DNA of 34,081 nucleotides from Caldisericota bacterium (GCA_026390155.1 JAPLGL010000153.1:1-34081), one strand, 5' to 3'; positions 22,975 through 32,119 are shown, counted from the stretch's first letter. The notes: a model not told the origin generated them from the sequence alone. A program made the numbers and translations.

Positions 22975-25900
22975 CTAAGGTTGTCTTCCTTCATCCGGCA
23001 ACGTCGAATCGCTCAACTGAGCCACACTAAGCCAGCCGTGGTCGAACGTGAAGGTGCGAGCCTTGCCCGCCGGGTCCTGAATCCGCACGATGTGTGCAGC
23101 ATTTGGCGAATCAGCATGCTCGACTACGTAGAGCCAGTAGGCGTGTCCGTGCTCCCGAGCCCATTCAAATTGCGTTCGCGACAGCCCTACTGGACGGCTG
23201 TGCAGGTCGCCCGTCATCGCCTTCACCTCGACCCAGCGGACCATGTGGCCCTCTTCGCCGGCTTCGAAGAGATCGTATCCGGGGTTGTCAACGGGAGTGC
23301 GATGGAGTCCCGGTTCGACGTCCGTAATCAACGAAACGGCCTTCTCCTCCAGCGCCATCCGAGTCCGTTGATCCAGACCATCAGGATCCGAGTCCTCATC
23401 GTCCGGTTGCACTCCGACGTAGGAGATGAAGGGCCTCCCGCCGATACTCCCGGGTGTGCGCTTCCCTCCTCCCTCACCAACGCCTTCCGTCCGGCTATTG
23501 GCTTGGCCACCGGCAGCCATATCAGTATGAGGGCGGGGCGGGCCAGCTGGCCCGGCACCACCGTCCATACCATCCCTACCCGCGCTCGGCTGCTCAACGC
23601 CAGACGGAACTGGCGCGGGAGGTGTCGGAGCAGGCGCCCCGCCAAGCAACCTCTGTGCAGCTGCCCGTGCGTCGTTCGGTGCCGTCGCATCGGGTTCGTC
23701 TTTGATCCGCAGCGCAGCTCTGAGTGCTGTCTCAGTCGTCAGACCTAGTTCCTTCAGTAGATCGAGCACCCCGAGCTCGACGCCTGCCACTTCGGCGGGA
23801 GGTTCCACCGTTGCCGGCATGAAGTGGACTATGGACTGGAGAAAACTGTCTCTCTTCCAGCCAGTTGTCTCAAACGAGACCAACCCTGGTAGCTGAGGCT
23901 TGCCATCTCGACCTGGTACCCAACCAGTGCTGCTCAGCTGCCGAACGAAGGCTGCGTCAAACTCACAGGTGCGTTGAGTATAGAAGAACCAGTGATAAGT
24001 GCCCGAGAAGACACGCGAACCGCTCTCTTCTTCAACATCGCACAGGGCGTCCCAGAGCAATGCGGCTTTCCTGCCAGCGACCGCAGGGTCAAGCAACGGG
24101 AAGCTGCCCAGCAGCTCCTCAAGCCCGCGAAGGGAAAAGTCCTCAATCGTTTCAGCGCCAGTGCTTCCCGGAAAGCCGGCGTCCTTGCGCATATCGCCAC
24201 GTTCATTATAGGTGAACTGTGCCTTCACGGACACAGACTGAAGATAGGGAGCACAGCCACACTCGGCAAGCAATCCTGACACATCGTCGCCTTGTAGGCA
24301 AACGCACGTATCGTCAACAAGAAGCACCCCGGCCACGCCTCCGAACAGCCCTGTCAGAGACTCTGTGGCCAGGTAGACTGCACCGGGCGTTGCCCACTGC
24401 AATACCCTGTCACCTGCATCCCTCGCCCTAACAAAACGCGTCTCGCGCAAAGCTGACAGCAACTTCTCCCGCTGGCTGGTCGAGTCACAGTGCCATGCAG
24501 CAAGGATGCGATGCATGTCAGCCTCATAGTTCTCGGCACATACATCGATGTCTTCTCCACCATACTTGGGCAGCACGTTCCGAACAACGTCGTCCACGGG
24601 ATCAGCTTCGGCGAGCCCGAGCGAGGCAAGGAACGTCTCTGCGCCTTCCGTCGCGCATACGGCCCGACGCACAGTCGGAAAGCCGGTTTCGCCAGGACTG
24701 GGTAGAAACACCTCTGGTTGACCGTACGAGTGGACCTCAACGTGCGTGCCGTCCTCCAGACGGACCAGGGGCAGGCTATGCAATCTGCCCTGCCTCAGCA
24801 GTGCAGGCTGACCGTTGAGGAACTCGTACAGTCGCACGATCCAATCATCTGGTTGCGATTCAAGAAACTCTTTGTCGAGCTTCGGAACGATCACTTCGGG
24901 TGTGACCTCGTCGACCTCGAGTACCTGCGTGAGGTACTGCCTCAGGTCTGGAGTACGATCCTGCGAAATATCGCCACTAAGCCAACGAAGGTCTCCTCCG
25001 GCGCCGTACAGGACCCCGAGTTGGTGTGGATTGAGAAGCTCTCTCAGCTCCAGTGTCCGGGCAATCTTCGCTTGGCTGGCTGCCACGTACCCGCCGCCGA
25101 AACATGGCAGTAGAGGCTCCGCGATCAGAGCATGGCGAACCACTTCGAACAGCGGGCCAAACATTCTATCTTCCGCGAACTGCATGGGATCAAGCGGAAG
25201 ACACCCCAACACGGCCGTGTCGAGCATGTCATGGTCTCGCAGCCAACGCAGCGCTTCCACGAGGAGCTTCGCCGTCTCCTGGACCAAATGCTTGTTCCAC
25301 GGATCATTGAGCGACACATTGTCCCTGCTTGGCGTGGTGTTGTAGGGACCCTGCACCAGGAAACCGAGATAGGTCGGCACCACAGTCGGAAACGAGACGA
25401 CCAAGGGAGAATCGCTGACCGCCTGAATCGATCTGTACCCAGATTCGTCAGCCTGAGTCATCAGGAAGGCAATCTCCACGTGACCAGCGACTTCGCTCTT
25501 GTCCGTCGTCACTTCTCGCGCGAAGACCGTCCATGTTTCCTCTGTCACAGGCTTGCCTTGCTCCTCTCCCACGAGCGTGACACGGCGCACTCCCTTGCCC
25601 ATCTCCTTCGGTTTGTCGCGCAGGTAGTGGCCAGAAGAGCCCCCTTCGACGCTCCAGGAAATCTCCTCGATCTGACGCAGGAAGAGGAGGGTCCGAGACC
25701 CGAGCCTCTGCAGCCCGGACACAATGTCCTCACGTGCTACGGTGTCAGTGTCACGGAAGGGGAAGACGAAGACGGTTTCTTCTGGCTGTGCTTGCACTGG
25801 GCCAATGGCCTTCGGCCACACAAGGGATTCAATCACAAAGTGTTCATCACCTGAATGGACTTCAGGGCGGTCGGTGAAAGCAAATACTGACTTGAACCCT

Positions 25901-26220
25901 ATCCCAAAGCGGCCGATAGAGCTGGCGTCTTTCATGCTCAAGGCGATGCCACAGATGCCACGAACGTCCCCATTCGTGAACGGCGTGCCGTAGTGCGAGA
26001 CGCTCAGCTGAGTATCTGACAGCCTGAATGCGACGGCACGAGAGCCATTCCATGCCTGGCGTCGAGCGAGAGCATCCTCCGCATTCTGCAGGAGTTCATA
26101 GATGAAGTGGCTCCGATCAGCATATCGGTCGGTGATGAGTAATGGACCATACCGAGGAACGTCGTCCCCGTACCGCCTCTTGTTCTCAACGAGAATGGCC
26201 TCGTAATTTGATGCCGTCAC
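22975..26220 (-). CDS. GHKL (sacsin-like) ATPase with C-terminal DUF3883
   Basis: The 1081-aa protein begins with a GHKL/Hsp90-type ATPase domain: HFIYELLQNAEDA (38-50, N box with Glu42 and Asn46), SVSHYGTPFTNGDVRGIC, and SIGRFGIGFKSVFAF (101-115, Gly-rich lid). A very long middle region has no motif I can name; it is followed by a Pro/Gly-rich linker, and the protein ends in DUF3883: NPGYDLFEAG then RWVEVKAMTG (Asp983, Glu998, Lys1000), a PD-(D/E)XK-like core, then HAYWLYVVE. Proteins of this build occur in defence islands, but I know no mechanism for this one. GTG at 26220 shares one base with the preceding stop (TAGTG) behind GGAGGAGG. An N-terminal extension to 26277 would overlap the helicase gene and is not favoured. 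Confidence 0.85.
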   Translation of the reverse strand: MTASNYEAILVENKRRYGDDVPRYGPLLITDRYADRSHFIYELLQNAEDALARRQAWNGSRAVAFRLSDTQLSVSHYGTPFTNGDVRGICGIALSMKDASSIGRFGIGFKSVFAFTDRPEVHSGDEHFVIESLVWPKAIGPVQAQPEETVFVFPFRDTDTVAREDIVSGLQRLGSRTLLFLRQIEEISWSVEGGSSGHYLRDKPKEMGKGVRRVTLVGEEQGKPVTEETWTVFAREVTTDKSEVAGHVEIAFLMTQADESGYRSIQAVSDSPLVVSFPTVVPTYLGFLVQGPYNTTPSRDNVSLNDPWNKHLVQETAKLLVEALRWLRDHDMLDTAVLGCLPLDPMQFAEDRMFGPLFEVVRHALIAEPLLPCFGGGYVAASQAKIARTLELRELLNPHQLGVLYGAGGDLRWLSGDISQDRTPDLRQYLTQVLEVDEVTPEVIVPKLDKEFLESQPDDWIVRLYEFLNGQPALLRQGRLHSLPLVRLEDGTHVEVHSYGQPEVFLPSPGETGFPTVRRAVCATEGAETFLASLGLAEADPVDDVVRNVLPKYGGEDIDVCAENYEADMHRILAAWHCDSTSQREKLLSALRETRFVRARDAGDRVLQWATPGAVYLATESLTGLFGGVAGVLLVDDTCVCLQGDDVSGLLAECGCAPYLQSVSVKAQFTYNERGDMRKDAGFPGSTGAETIEDFSLRGLEELLGSFPLLDPAVAGRKAALLWDALCDVEEESGSRVFSGTYHWFFYTQRTCEFDAAFVRQLSSTGWVPGRDGKPQLPGLVSFETTGWKRDSFLQSIVHFMPATVEPPAEVAGVELGVLDLLKELGLTTETALRAALRIKDEPDATAPNDARAAAQRLLGGAPAPTPPAPVPSGVEQPSAGRDGMDGGAGPAGPPRPHTDMAAGGQANSRTEGVGEGGGKRTPGSIGGRPFISYVGVQPDDEDSDPDGLDQRTRMALEEKAVSLITDVEPGLHRTPVDNPGYDLFEAGEEGHMVRWVEVKAMTGDLHSRPVGLSRTQFEWAREHGHAYWLYVVEHADSPNAAHIVRIQDPAGKARTFTFDHGWLSVAQLSDSTLPDEGRQP

Positions 26221-29078
26221 TAGTCTGCCTCCTCCGCCATGATCCCCTCTGAGTGGCACAGAAGCCGCAGATCGCACTCTCTGCAGATCGATGCCACCGG
26301 TGACTGCGTGATCCGATAGTCCTTCGCCTGAATGCGCTGGACAAGGTTGTCAAACGCCGCAGCCGCTTCATCGATCTGTTCGGTCCGGTAGGGAAAGACC
26401 ATGAGAGCCTTGTCCTTCTCCGGTTCCGCCGTCCAGTAGAGCATCATGCGATCAACGTGCTGCCCATACCGTTGCTCCAAGATGTGTGCATAGGTGCAGA
26501 GCTGTCGTTCATAGGTATCCAGCAGCGCAGCACTGTCTGCAGGCCGAGCCGATGTCTTGAAGTCAAGCAACTCGAGCTTGCCGTCACCGCCCAGCAACAG
26601 ATCGATCTTGCCGGTCAGGATGTAGCCCTCCTTCTCGAGGGACACGTCCACTTCAGTCTGGATCACGCGGCGCATCTCCGCCCGATTCTGGCGGAAGTAG
26701 TTGATGACTTGGGAGAGGGCGGCTACGCGGGCAGCGTCGCCAATTGGCCGGACATCACTGAGAGACAGGAACCGGAAGGTACGGTCGAAGAGCTCATGGA
26801 TGCGTTGCTCGTCCAACGTATCAAGACCGCCATCCAGAACGATGCGGTGAATCTCCTCGATCGTCTCGTGGACCAACAAGCCAAAGAAGATAACGGCCGA
26901 GCGAGACGGTGTGAAGTCGTACTCGCGGAAGAACTGGTACTGGCGAGGGCAGGTTTCATAGAGCCTGAGATCTCCGGTGAAGCTGAAGGACCGCTTTACC
27001 GGCATCCGCTCATGGAGTGTGAAGTGCTGGGCAGCAAGGAGCTCCTTCTGCACGTAGGGCCATTGTGGCAAACCTTGCCAGATCGCCGCAAAGTGAGCCT
27101 TTGGCTCCTCATGAGCAGTGAGAACCAGCACTTTCTGCGGCCGCGAGAACGCAACGTAGTGAAGCCGCATCCGGTCGAAGAGCGTAATTCGACCCTCGGG
27201 CTCGAATGGCAGGCGCTTGTAGTAGGAGCCAAGGACATGATCTACCTGCTTGGAACTGGACAACTGTGAGCTGAGACTCCCAACGACAACGACCGGGAAT
27301 TCGAGTCCCTTAGCCTGGTGTATGGTCATGACCTGAACGTGACCTTTTGGAAACGGTCGGTCCGGGTCCTCATATTCGTTGATGCCACCGTCATAGAGGA
27401 GTCGAAGGAAGCTGCCAAATAGACTGAACCGCAGGGACTCCCGGTTGCGGCACGTTATGCCCGTGTAGTGATAGTAGTTTTGAAACGTATTCAAGAGCTG
27501 CGAGAAAGTCGCCAGGTTGTGCGCAGTGTTCTCGTCCTTCACGGCCTGACCAAACGGGGTAAGAGCGAGCAGACGGTAGAAGTAGTCTGCAGGACGGAGT
27601 TCAAGAGACTCACCTTCGCTGAGGGCAGCAATCTCGGTGACCCATGTCTGGAGCGACAGGGCCAAGGGATGTGGTGGTGCATAGGCCTTGGCCAGCTCAA
27701 CAATACCCGTGTCTACGTACTCTGCGAGGTCGGCGGTGGACCCTGTCACGGGGCCGCGCCCGTCGCTGTGCCAGCCAAGAATCACCGCGAAGCAGGCGAC
27801 CATGAGACGGATCTCATTGTTGTCAAAGTACGCACGTGCTCTCGGACAGAAGGCGGGGATACCTCTGCCCCTGAGGGCAGTGAGATACGGACCACTGTGG
27901 TCCTCCCGAACGCTGTGCAGGAGAAGCGCGACCTGGCTGTAGTCCTCGATGACATCGTTCTGCTTGAGGAATACGACGAAGTCAGCGAACCGCTCAGCCT
28001 CGTCATGAGCATCCCTACCCCAGATACCGATGACGCCCGGATAATCGGGCTTGGGTGCGCGTGGATCAGGTTCAATCTTCTTCTCGAACCGGAAGGGCGA
28101 GCCGTTGGGGTTGGACCAGTCAATCGACGACATCCAATGGTCGTAGCGATTCACAATGGCGGGGTGAGAGCGATAGTTGATCGTCAGTCGAATGACACGA
28201 CACTTTGGAAACCGGCTCGGAAACTCGAGAATGTTGCGCACGGTCGCGCCACGAAAGCGGTACAGACTCTGGTCTTCGTCGCCGACAACGCACAGGTTTC
28301 GCGTCTCTGCAGTCAGTCTCAGGAGTACCTGCTCCTGAACGAAGTTGGTGTCCTGATACTCGTCCACCAGCACATAGCGGACTTCTCTCGTGAGCCTGCG
28401 ACCGCGTTCCGGATCTGCAAGCAGTCCATGAACGATGCTCTGCAGATGCGAGAAGTCAGTGCAGTTGTTCGCCACAAGAGCCGCCTCGTATGCCTGGTAG
28501 GAGCGGGCGACGCCCTGCAGGAACCCGTGAGATGAGTCCAGCAGGATGTTCCGGTCAATCAACTCCTCCGTGATCTTCTCGAAGTAGCTGCAAGCCCCTT
28601 CGATAGCGGTCCAGCGCGTTTTCCAGTGGCCCAGGTAGAAACCGTCGCTTACGGGTCCAATGATGTCGTCGAAATGCTCATGGATGAATAGAAGTTGCGT
28701 CAATTCATCAAGTGTCTCGTAGCCATTCCCAAGTTCTGTCCAGTTACGATGCTGAACGATGATCCGGTTGCACCATCCGTGAATGGTCGACACCTGCAGA
28801 TCCGACAGGTTTCCCTGGTAACCGACTTCCCGAGCAGCAGCAGACAACCGGTCACGCATCTCAAACGCTGCTTTCTCCGTGAACGTGCACAGGACGATTT
28901 CCTTCGGGGCTGCTTTCCCAAGGAGAAGCAGGTTGAGCGCACGTAGTACAATGCTATAGGTCTTGCCCGATCCGGGTCCTGCGACCACAAGCAACGGCCC
29001 CTCGTCGTGCGCAACGATCTCACGCTGCGCGGAGTTCAGATCCGGATAGTGTTCGAGAATGGCGGGCGCGATGGTCAC
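26220..29078 (-). CDS. UvrD/PcrA-type helicase with RecB-like nuclease and Fe-S cysteines
   Basis: The 952-aa protein joins an SF1A helicase to a C-terminal nuclease, as in AddAB/RecB-like enzymes. Helicase motifs are LNSAQREIV (Q motif), VVAGPGSGKT (Walker A, 32-40), FTEKAAFEM, STIHGWC, VLVDEYQDTN, GDEDQSLYRFRGA, NYRSHPAIV and MTIHQAKGLEFPVVV. The nuclease has VHET (His737), GKIDLLL (Asp826) and LLDFKT (Asp839, Lys841). Cys710 in ETCPRQYQF and Cys932/935/941 in CRECDLRLLC give the four-Cys pattern that holds a 4Fe-4S cluster in AddB-like nucleases. It likely unwinds and degrades DNA ends. GTG at 29078 overlaps the RadC stop as GTGA. Confidence 0.92.
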   Translation of the reverse strand: MTIAPAILEHYPDLNSAQREIVAHDEGPLLVVAGPGSGKTYSIVLRALNLLLLGKAAPKEIVLCTFTEKAAFEMRDRLSAAAREVGYQGNLSDLQVSTIHGWCNRIIVQHRNWTELGNGYETLDELTQLLFIHEHFDDIIGPVSDGFYLGHWKTRWTAIEGACSYFEKITEELIDRNILLDSSHGFLQGVARSYQAYEAALVANNCTDFSHLQSIVHGLLADPERGRRLTREVRYVLVDEYQDTNFVQEQVLLRLTAETRNLCVVGDEDQSLYRFRGATVRNILEFPSRFPKCRVIRLTINYRSHPAIVNRYDHWMSSIDWSNPNGSPFRFEKKIEPDPRAPKPDYPGVIGIWGRDAHDEAERFADFVVFLKQNDVIEDYSQVALLLHSVREDHSGPYLTALRGRGIPAFCPRARAYFDNNEIRLMVACFAVILGWHSDGRGPVTGSTADLAEYVDTGIVELAKAYAPPHPLALSLQTWVTEIAALSEGESLELRPADYFYRLLALTPFGQAVKDENTAHNLATFSQLLNTFQNYYHYTGITCRNRESLRFSLFGSFLRLLYDGGINEYEDPDRPFPKGHVQVMTIHQAKGLEFPVVVVGSLSSQLSSSKQVDHVLGSYYKRLPFEPEGRITLFDRMRLHYVAFSRPQKVLVLTAHEEPKAHFAAIWQGLPQWPYVQKELLAAQHFTLHERMPVKRSFSFTGDLRLYETCPRQYQFFREYDFTPSRSAVIFFGLLVHETIEEIHRIVLDGGLDTLDEQRIHELFDRTFRFLSLSDVRPIGDAARVAALSQVINYFRQNRAEMRRVIQTEVDVSLEKEGYILTGKIDLLLGGDGKLELLDFKTSARPADSAALLDTYERQLCTYAHILEQRYGQHVDRMMLYWTAEPEKDKALMVFPYRTEQIDEAAAAFDNLVQRIQAKDYRITQSPVASICRECDLRLLCHSEGIMAEEAD

Positions 29079-29758
29079 AACAAGCCTGCCTTCCTGAAGC
29101 TGAATACGTCGTCCGGCGAAACAATGAGATGGTCGACGATATTGAGATGAATGGTTTCCGCTGCAAGCACAAGGGCACGCGTCAAGGTCTTGTCCTGCTC
29201 GCTCGGTTGCACGTGGCCGTTTGGATGGTTGTGTGCAAGAACTAAGGCAGCAGCTTTGCGCTTAAGCGCAGCCTCCACGACTTGACGAGGATACACGGTT
29301 GCTCGATCAAGCGTCCCCTCAGCGAGCCGTTCCACCCCATCACGGAGCAAGCGATAGCTTGAGTCAAGGTAGGCCACTTCAAAGACCTCATCACTCAGCG
29401 CACCGATACGCAAGCGCCAGAAAGCGGAAATCTTGTCTGGTTCAAGCAGCATTTCTGTGTCTTCAGCCGATTGCTGCAGGTACAGCGTTGCAGCAGCGCG
29501 GATGACCTGGAGCGCGACCGGCGTCACTGATCCAATGCCCTTGACTTCCTGCAGCTCCTCAAGTGGCGCATCGAGGATCCCTCGCAGATTACCGAACCGC
29601 GCAATCAACGCCTTTGCAGGCTGTTTGACATCAGAGCGTGGCACGGCAAGAGTTAGCACCAATTCGACGACCTCATAGTCATTGAAGCCGCCAAAACCTG
29701 AGTGCAGGAACCGCTCACGAAGTCGCTGCCGATGGCCTAGACACGACGGATCGGTCAT
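29075..29758 (-). CDS. radC: RadC/UPF0758-family JAB-domain protein
   Basis: The 227-aa protein has the RadC layout: an N-terminal helix-hairpin-helix region (GHRQRLRERFL, LQEVKGIGSVTPVALQ) and a C-terminal JAB/MPN metalloprotease-like domain with LAHNHPNGHVQPSEQDKTLTRAL, which keeps the HxH...S...D zinc ligands and metal-site residues. The biochemical role of RadC proteins is unsettled; they are very frequent in mobile and defence loci. I chose ATG at 29758 because family members begin shortly before the GHRxRLRxRF segment; a TTG at 29800 would add 14 residues with poor spacing to any ribosome site. It appears to be the first gene of the train. Confidence 0.85.
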   Translation of the reverse strand: MTDPSCLGHRQRLRERFLHSGFGGFNDYEVVELVLTLAVPRSDVKQPAKALIARFGNLRGILDAPLEELQEVKGIGSVTPVALQVIRAAATLYLQQSAEDTEMLLEPDKISAFWRLRIGALSDEVFEVAYLDSSYRLLRDGVERLAEGTLDRATVYPRQVVEAALKRKAAALVLAHNHPNGHVQPSEQDKTLTRALVLAAETIHLNIVDHLIVSPDDVFSFRKAGLL

Positions 29759-29793
29759 ACCACTTCTGGCTGCCCTCAAAGCGAAGTCCTCAT

Positions 29794-29868
29794 CTAACAA
29801 GGCACCTTGCCGTCAACCCAGAGATCCGCTCCTGCCAAGGTGTCATCTGCCAGTGTCGCTGGAATCAC
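29794..29868 (-). CDS. Possible 24-aa peptide upstream of RadC
   Basis: A GTG at 29868 behind a run of six G opens a 24-codon frame (MIPATLADDTLAGADLWVDG and four more residues) that ends across a TTG in frame with radC. The composition looks protein-like, so it may be a leader peptide or the tail of a lost gene. There is little else between 29759 and 30013, and I see no strong promoter there. Confidence 0.2.
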   Translation of the reverse strand: MIPATLADDTLAGADLWVDGKVPC

Positions 29869-30013
29869 GAATCGTCCCCCCTACAAATGCCAAGGCTCTA
29901 CTACTGTCCCTGACCTGAGTATCATGACTCGTTGAACGCAAATGACAAGAGATCTGAGAGCAACACCGTGCACCGACGAATAGCGGATCCTTCTCCACGT
30001 CCACACACAGTTC

Positions 30014-32119
30014 TCAGCCAAACTGAGCGCGTCTTGCCTTTGTCATGTCCTCCACCAGCTTCATCTCAGTCGGGATCTCGTCCAGAAAACGGGACGGGTT
30101 CTTCGGCGAGGTAATCAGGTACAGCGCCTCAGATGCGCGTGTCATAGCGACGTACGCTAGCATGCGCTCTGCTTCAAGTTCTATGCCTGCGGTCTCAGCG
30201 TCTGCCGTCGCGTGCAGGATCGGCAACTGTCCTTCGTGCCAGCCCATCACGAATACAACAGGGAATTCAAGCCCCTTGGCAGAGTGAATGGTCATGACCT
30301 TCACCTTCTCCTCGAGGATGTTGAAGGGGCTGTTTCGTTCACGTAGGAGCGTAGGCACGTTGTGCACAGCCAGATACTGCATCACGCGGTCGCACTGCTC
30401 GTTCGTCCGACACAAAATGGCGAAGTCACCGATGCGGAACTCGTTCCCTCCTGCTAAGTCAAGGATGCGGTCGCAAACTGCGGAGACCTCACCGTCTTCC
30501 GATGCAGCAGCAAGTACAACCGGCCAGGGACCGGTCCTCGTTGCTTGCTCTGGGTCGACCCAGTCCTCGGACGCCTTCAGCACCACGTCATGTCCGATGA
30601 ATGCGGCGGCGGCCTGTGCAACCTGCCTGGAGTTCCGGAAGTTGCGGCGGAGGCTGAAGCTGTGTCCCTGCAACGCCAGTCCGGCATACTTCCATGAGTA
30701 GCCCCGGGTGTAGATACTCTGTGCAATGTCTCCTGCGAGGAATAGGGAAGTCCCCATGCGCTGTGCAAGACGGATCTCGACCGCAGTCAGGTCCTGGGCC
30801 TCATCCACGATCACGTGCGCATATGGTGAGTCGAGAGATGCCTGATCCAGGGCTCTGTGTGCCAACAGGGGTAGGTCTTCCCACTCGACCATATTGGACT
30901 GTTCCAGCAACTTCTGGTACTGCTCATGAGCTGCCCAGACGGCCTTGCGGGCAGGGGCCTGCAGACCAGTGCCGCGGCCGATGCGCCGGACACTGAGGTA
31001 CTGTTCGACGGTCGCAAGGCCGATCGCTTTGATCACACAGTGCACCTCCGCCAGAAGGAACCCAATGTCCTGAAGGATCGGATGGGGATTGGTCACTCCT
31101 GCAGACTTCGCTGCCTGTTGCATCAGGTCTGTCTGTTGCTCCTCCACCGGTGTATCCCAATGAGGGCGTCCACGCCGCACGATGAGCCGTGCAGCCCACT
31201 GCGCAATCGTTCGCACCTCAAGTTCCCTGGGCAATGGGTCGCCAATGCGTTCTTTGAGCAGAGTAGTCGCGACCTCACTAAGGGCCTTGCTGAAGGTGAG
31301 GAAGAGGACCGATTCGCCCTTTTCAGCCAAGCGAATGGCACGGTAGAGTGCTACAGTCGTCTTCCCGGACCCGGCGCACCCGCGGAGCAAGACGGCACCA
31401 CTGGAGAAGTCCTTGTCCACGTAGAGCTGCTGCTCTGGTTCCAGATTCAGCATGAGCTGCCGAATCTTGCCTTCGCAGTACCCTTGCAACCGCGAAACAG
31501 TAGTTCTGAAGAAGAGATCGTCCGGCGAGAAGAGTTCGCGTGTCGCTGACTGATCGGTAGCCAACTCTTCGAGCCAGGCTACCGTGTGCTCCAGAAGTCC
31601 TGGCATGGCTTCCAGAACATCGAACCCATCACAATTCTGGACTTGCTTGACCAGCCCCCGTGGCACGCCCAGAACGCGCAAGTGGGCGGACGTCAGATGC
31701 AAGAACGGCTGTTCCTTCGCGATCACGTTTTCACTGGAATCTGATGACTCTACAAACAGCTTGTCATCAGCCGCTGGCTCAGCCACAGCCTGAAGCCGCT
31801 GAAACATTGTCCCTGCAGCAAATGACATGTTGCGAGCGCGGTCGACAATCGAATGGTCTCCAATGTCCCATATGCGAAGCTCGCCTTCGCCAAGGTCGTA
31901 GATGATGCGGTGACTGAGGTTGATATAGCACTCCCACTTGTCATGCACGTTCTTGAGCCCGGTCAATCGATGCGCATTGAGCGACGGATGAAATGGGTTG
32001 GTGGCCAGCAGAGTGAGCTTCTCTGATGATTGATGATGGAGTTCAGCTGGCAAACTACCCAGTGACTCTATGGCCTCGGGGCTCAAGAGAACCTCACGAG
32101 TCATCACCGTCGTTTCCAC
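30014..32119 (-). CDS. RelE-like toxin domain fused to an SF1 (UvrD-like) helicase
   Basis: The 701-aa protein starts with a RelE/ParE-type domain (about 1-95): LSPEAIESLGSLP, LNAHRLTGLKNVHDKWECYINLSHRIIYDL, then LRIWDIGDHSIVD, the usual order of strands in this ribonuclease/gyrase-toxin fold. A linker of about 120 residues leads to a UvrD/Rep helicase with Walker A LLRGCAGSGKTTVAL (about 245-258), VIVDEAQDLT, GDIAQSIYTRGYSW, RRNFRNSRQVAQAA, VMTIHSAKGLEFPVVFV and YVAMTRASEALYL. No antitoxin gene is adjacent. GTG at 32119 follows AGGAGG closely; ATG at 32104 is the alternative. It is separated by 255 nt from radC and may have its own promoter. Confidence 0.88.
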   Translation of the reverse strand: METTVMTREVLLSPEAIESLGSLPAELHHQSSEKLTLLATNPFHPSLNAHRLTGLKNVHDKWECYINLSHRIIYDLGEGELRIWDIGDHSIVDRARNMSFAAGTMFQRLQAVAEPAADDKLFVESSDSSENVIAKEQPFLHLTSAHLRVLGVPRGLVKQVQNCDGFDVLEAMPGLLEHTVAWLEELATDQSATRELFSPDDLFFRTTVSRLQGYCEGKIRQLMLNLEPEQQLYVDKDFSSGAVLLRGCAGSGKTTVALYRAIRLAEKGESVLFLTFSKALSEVATTLLKERIGDPLPRELEVRTIAQWAARLIVRRGRPHWDTPVEEQQTDLMQQAAKSAGVTNPHPILQDIGFLLAEVHCVIKAIGLATVEQYLSVRRIGRGTGLQAPARKAVWAAHEQYQKLLEQSNMVEWEDLPLLAHRALDQASLDSPYAHVIVDEAQDLTAVEIRLAQRMGTSLFLAGDIAQSIYTRGYSWKYAGLALQGHSFSLRRNFRNSRQVAQAAAAFIGHDVVLKASEDWVDPEQATRTGPWPVVLAAASEDGEVSAVCDRILDLAGGNEFRIGDFAILCRTNEQCDRVMQYLAVHNVPTLLRERNSPFNILEEKVKVMTIHSAKGLEFPVVFVMGWHEGQLPILHATADAETAGIELEAERMLAYVAMTRASEALYLITSPKNPSRFLDEIPTEMKLVEDMTKARRAQFG

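Noticed and set aside
26221-26277. N-terminal extension of the GHKL ATPase to 26277
   Set aside because: It would lie inside the C-terminal Fe-S region of the helicase gene; GTG 26220 has GGAGGAGG and a natural one-base overlap.
13692-29758. Labelling the locus as BREX, DISARM, Dnd or another named system
   Set aside because: No PglZ, BrxC-like, DrmA/DrmB, DndC/D or similar hallmark is seen; only type III Mod/Res is certain.
29759-29800. Extended RadC start at TTG 29800
   Set aside because: The extra 14 residues have no family match and the nearest AAGGTG is only about 2 nt from the TTG; the ATG at 29758 fits the family N terminus better.
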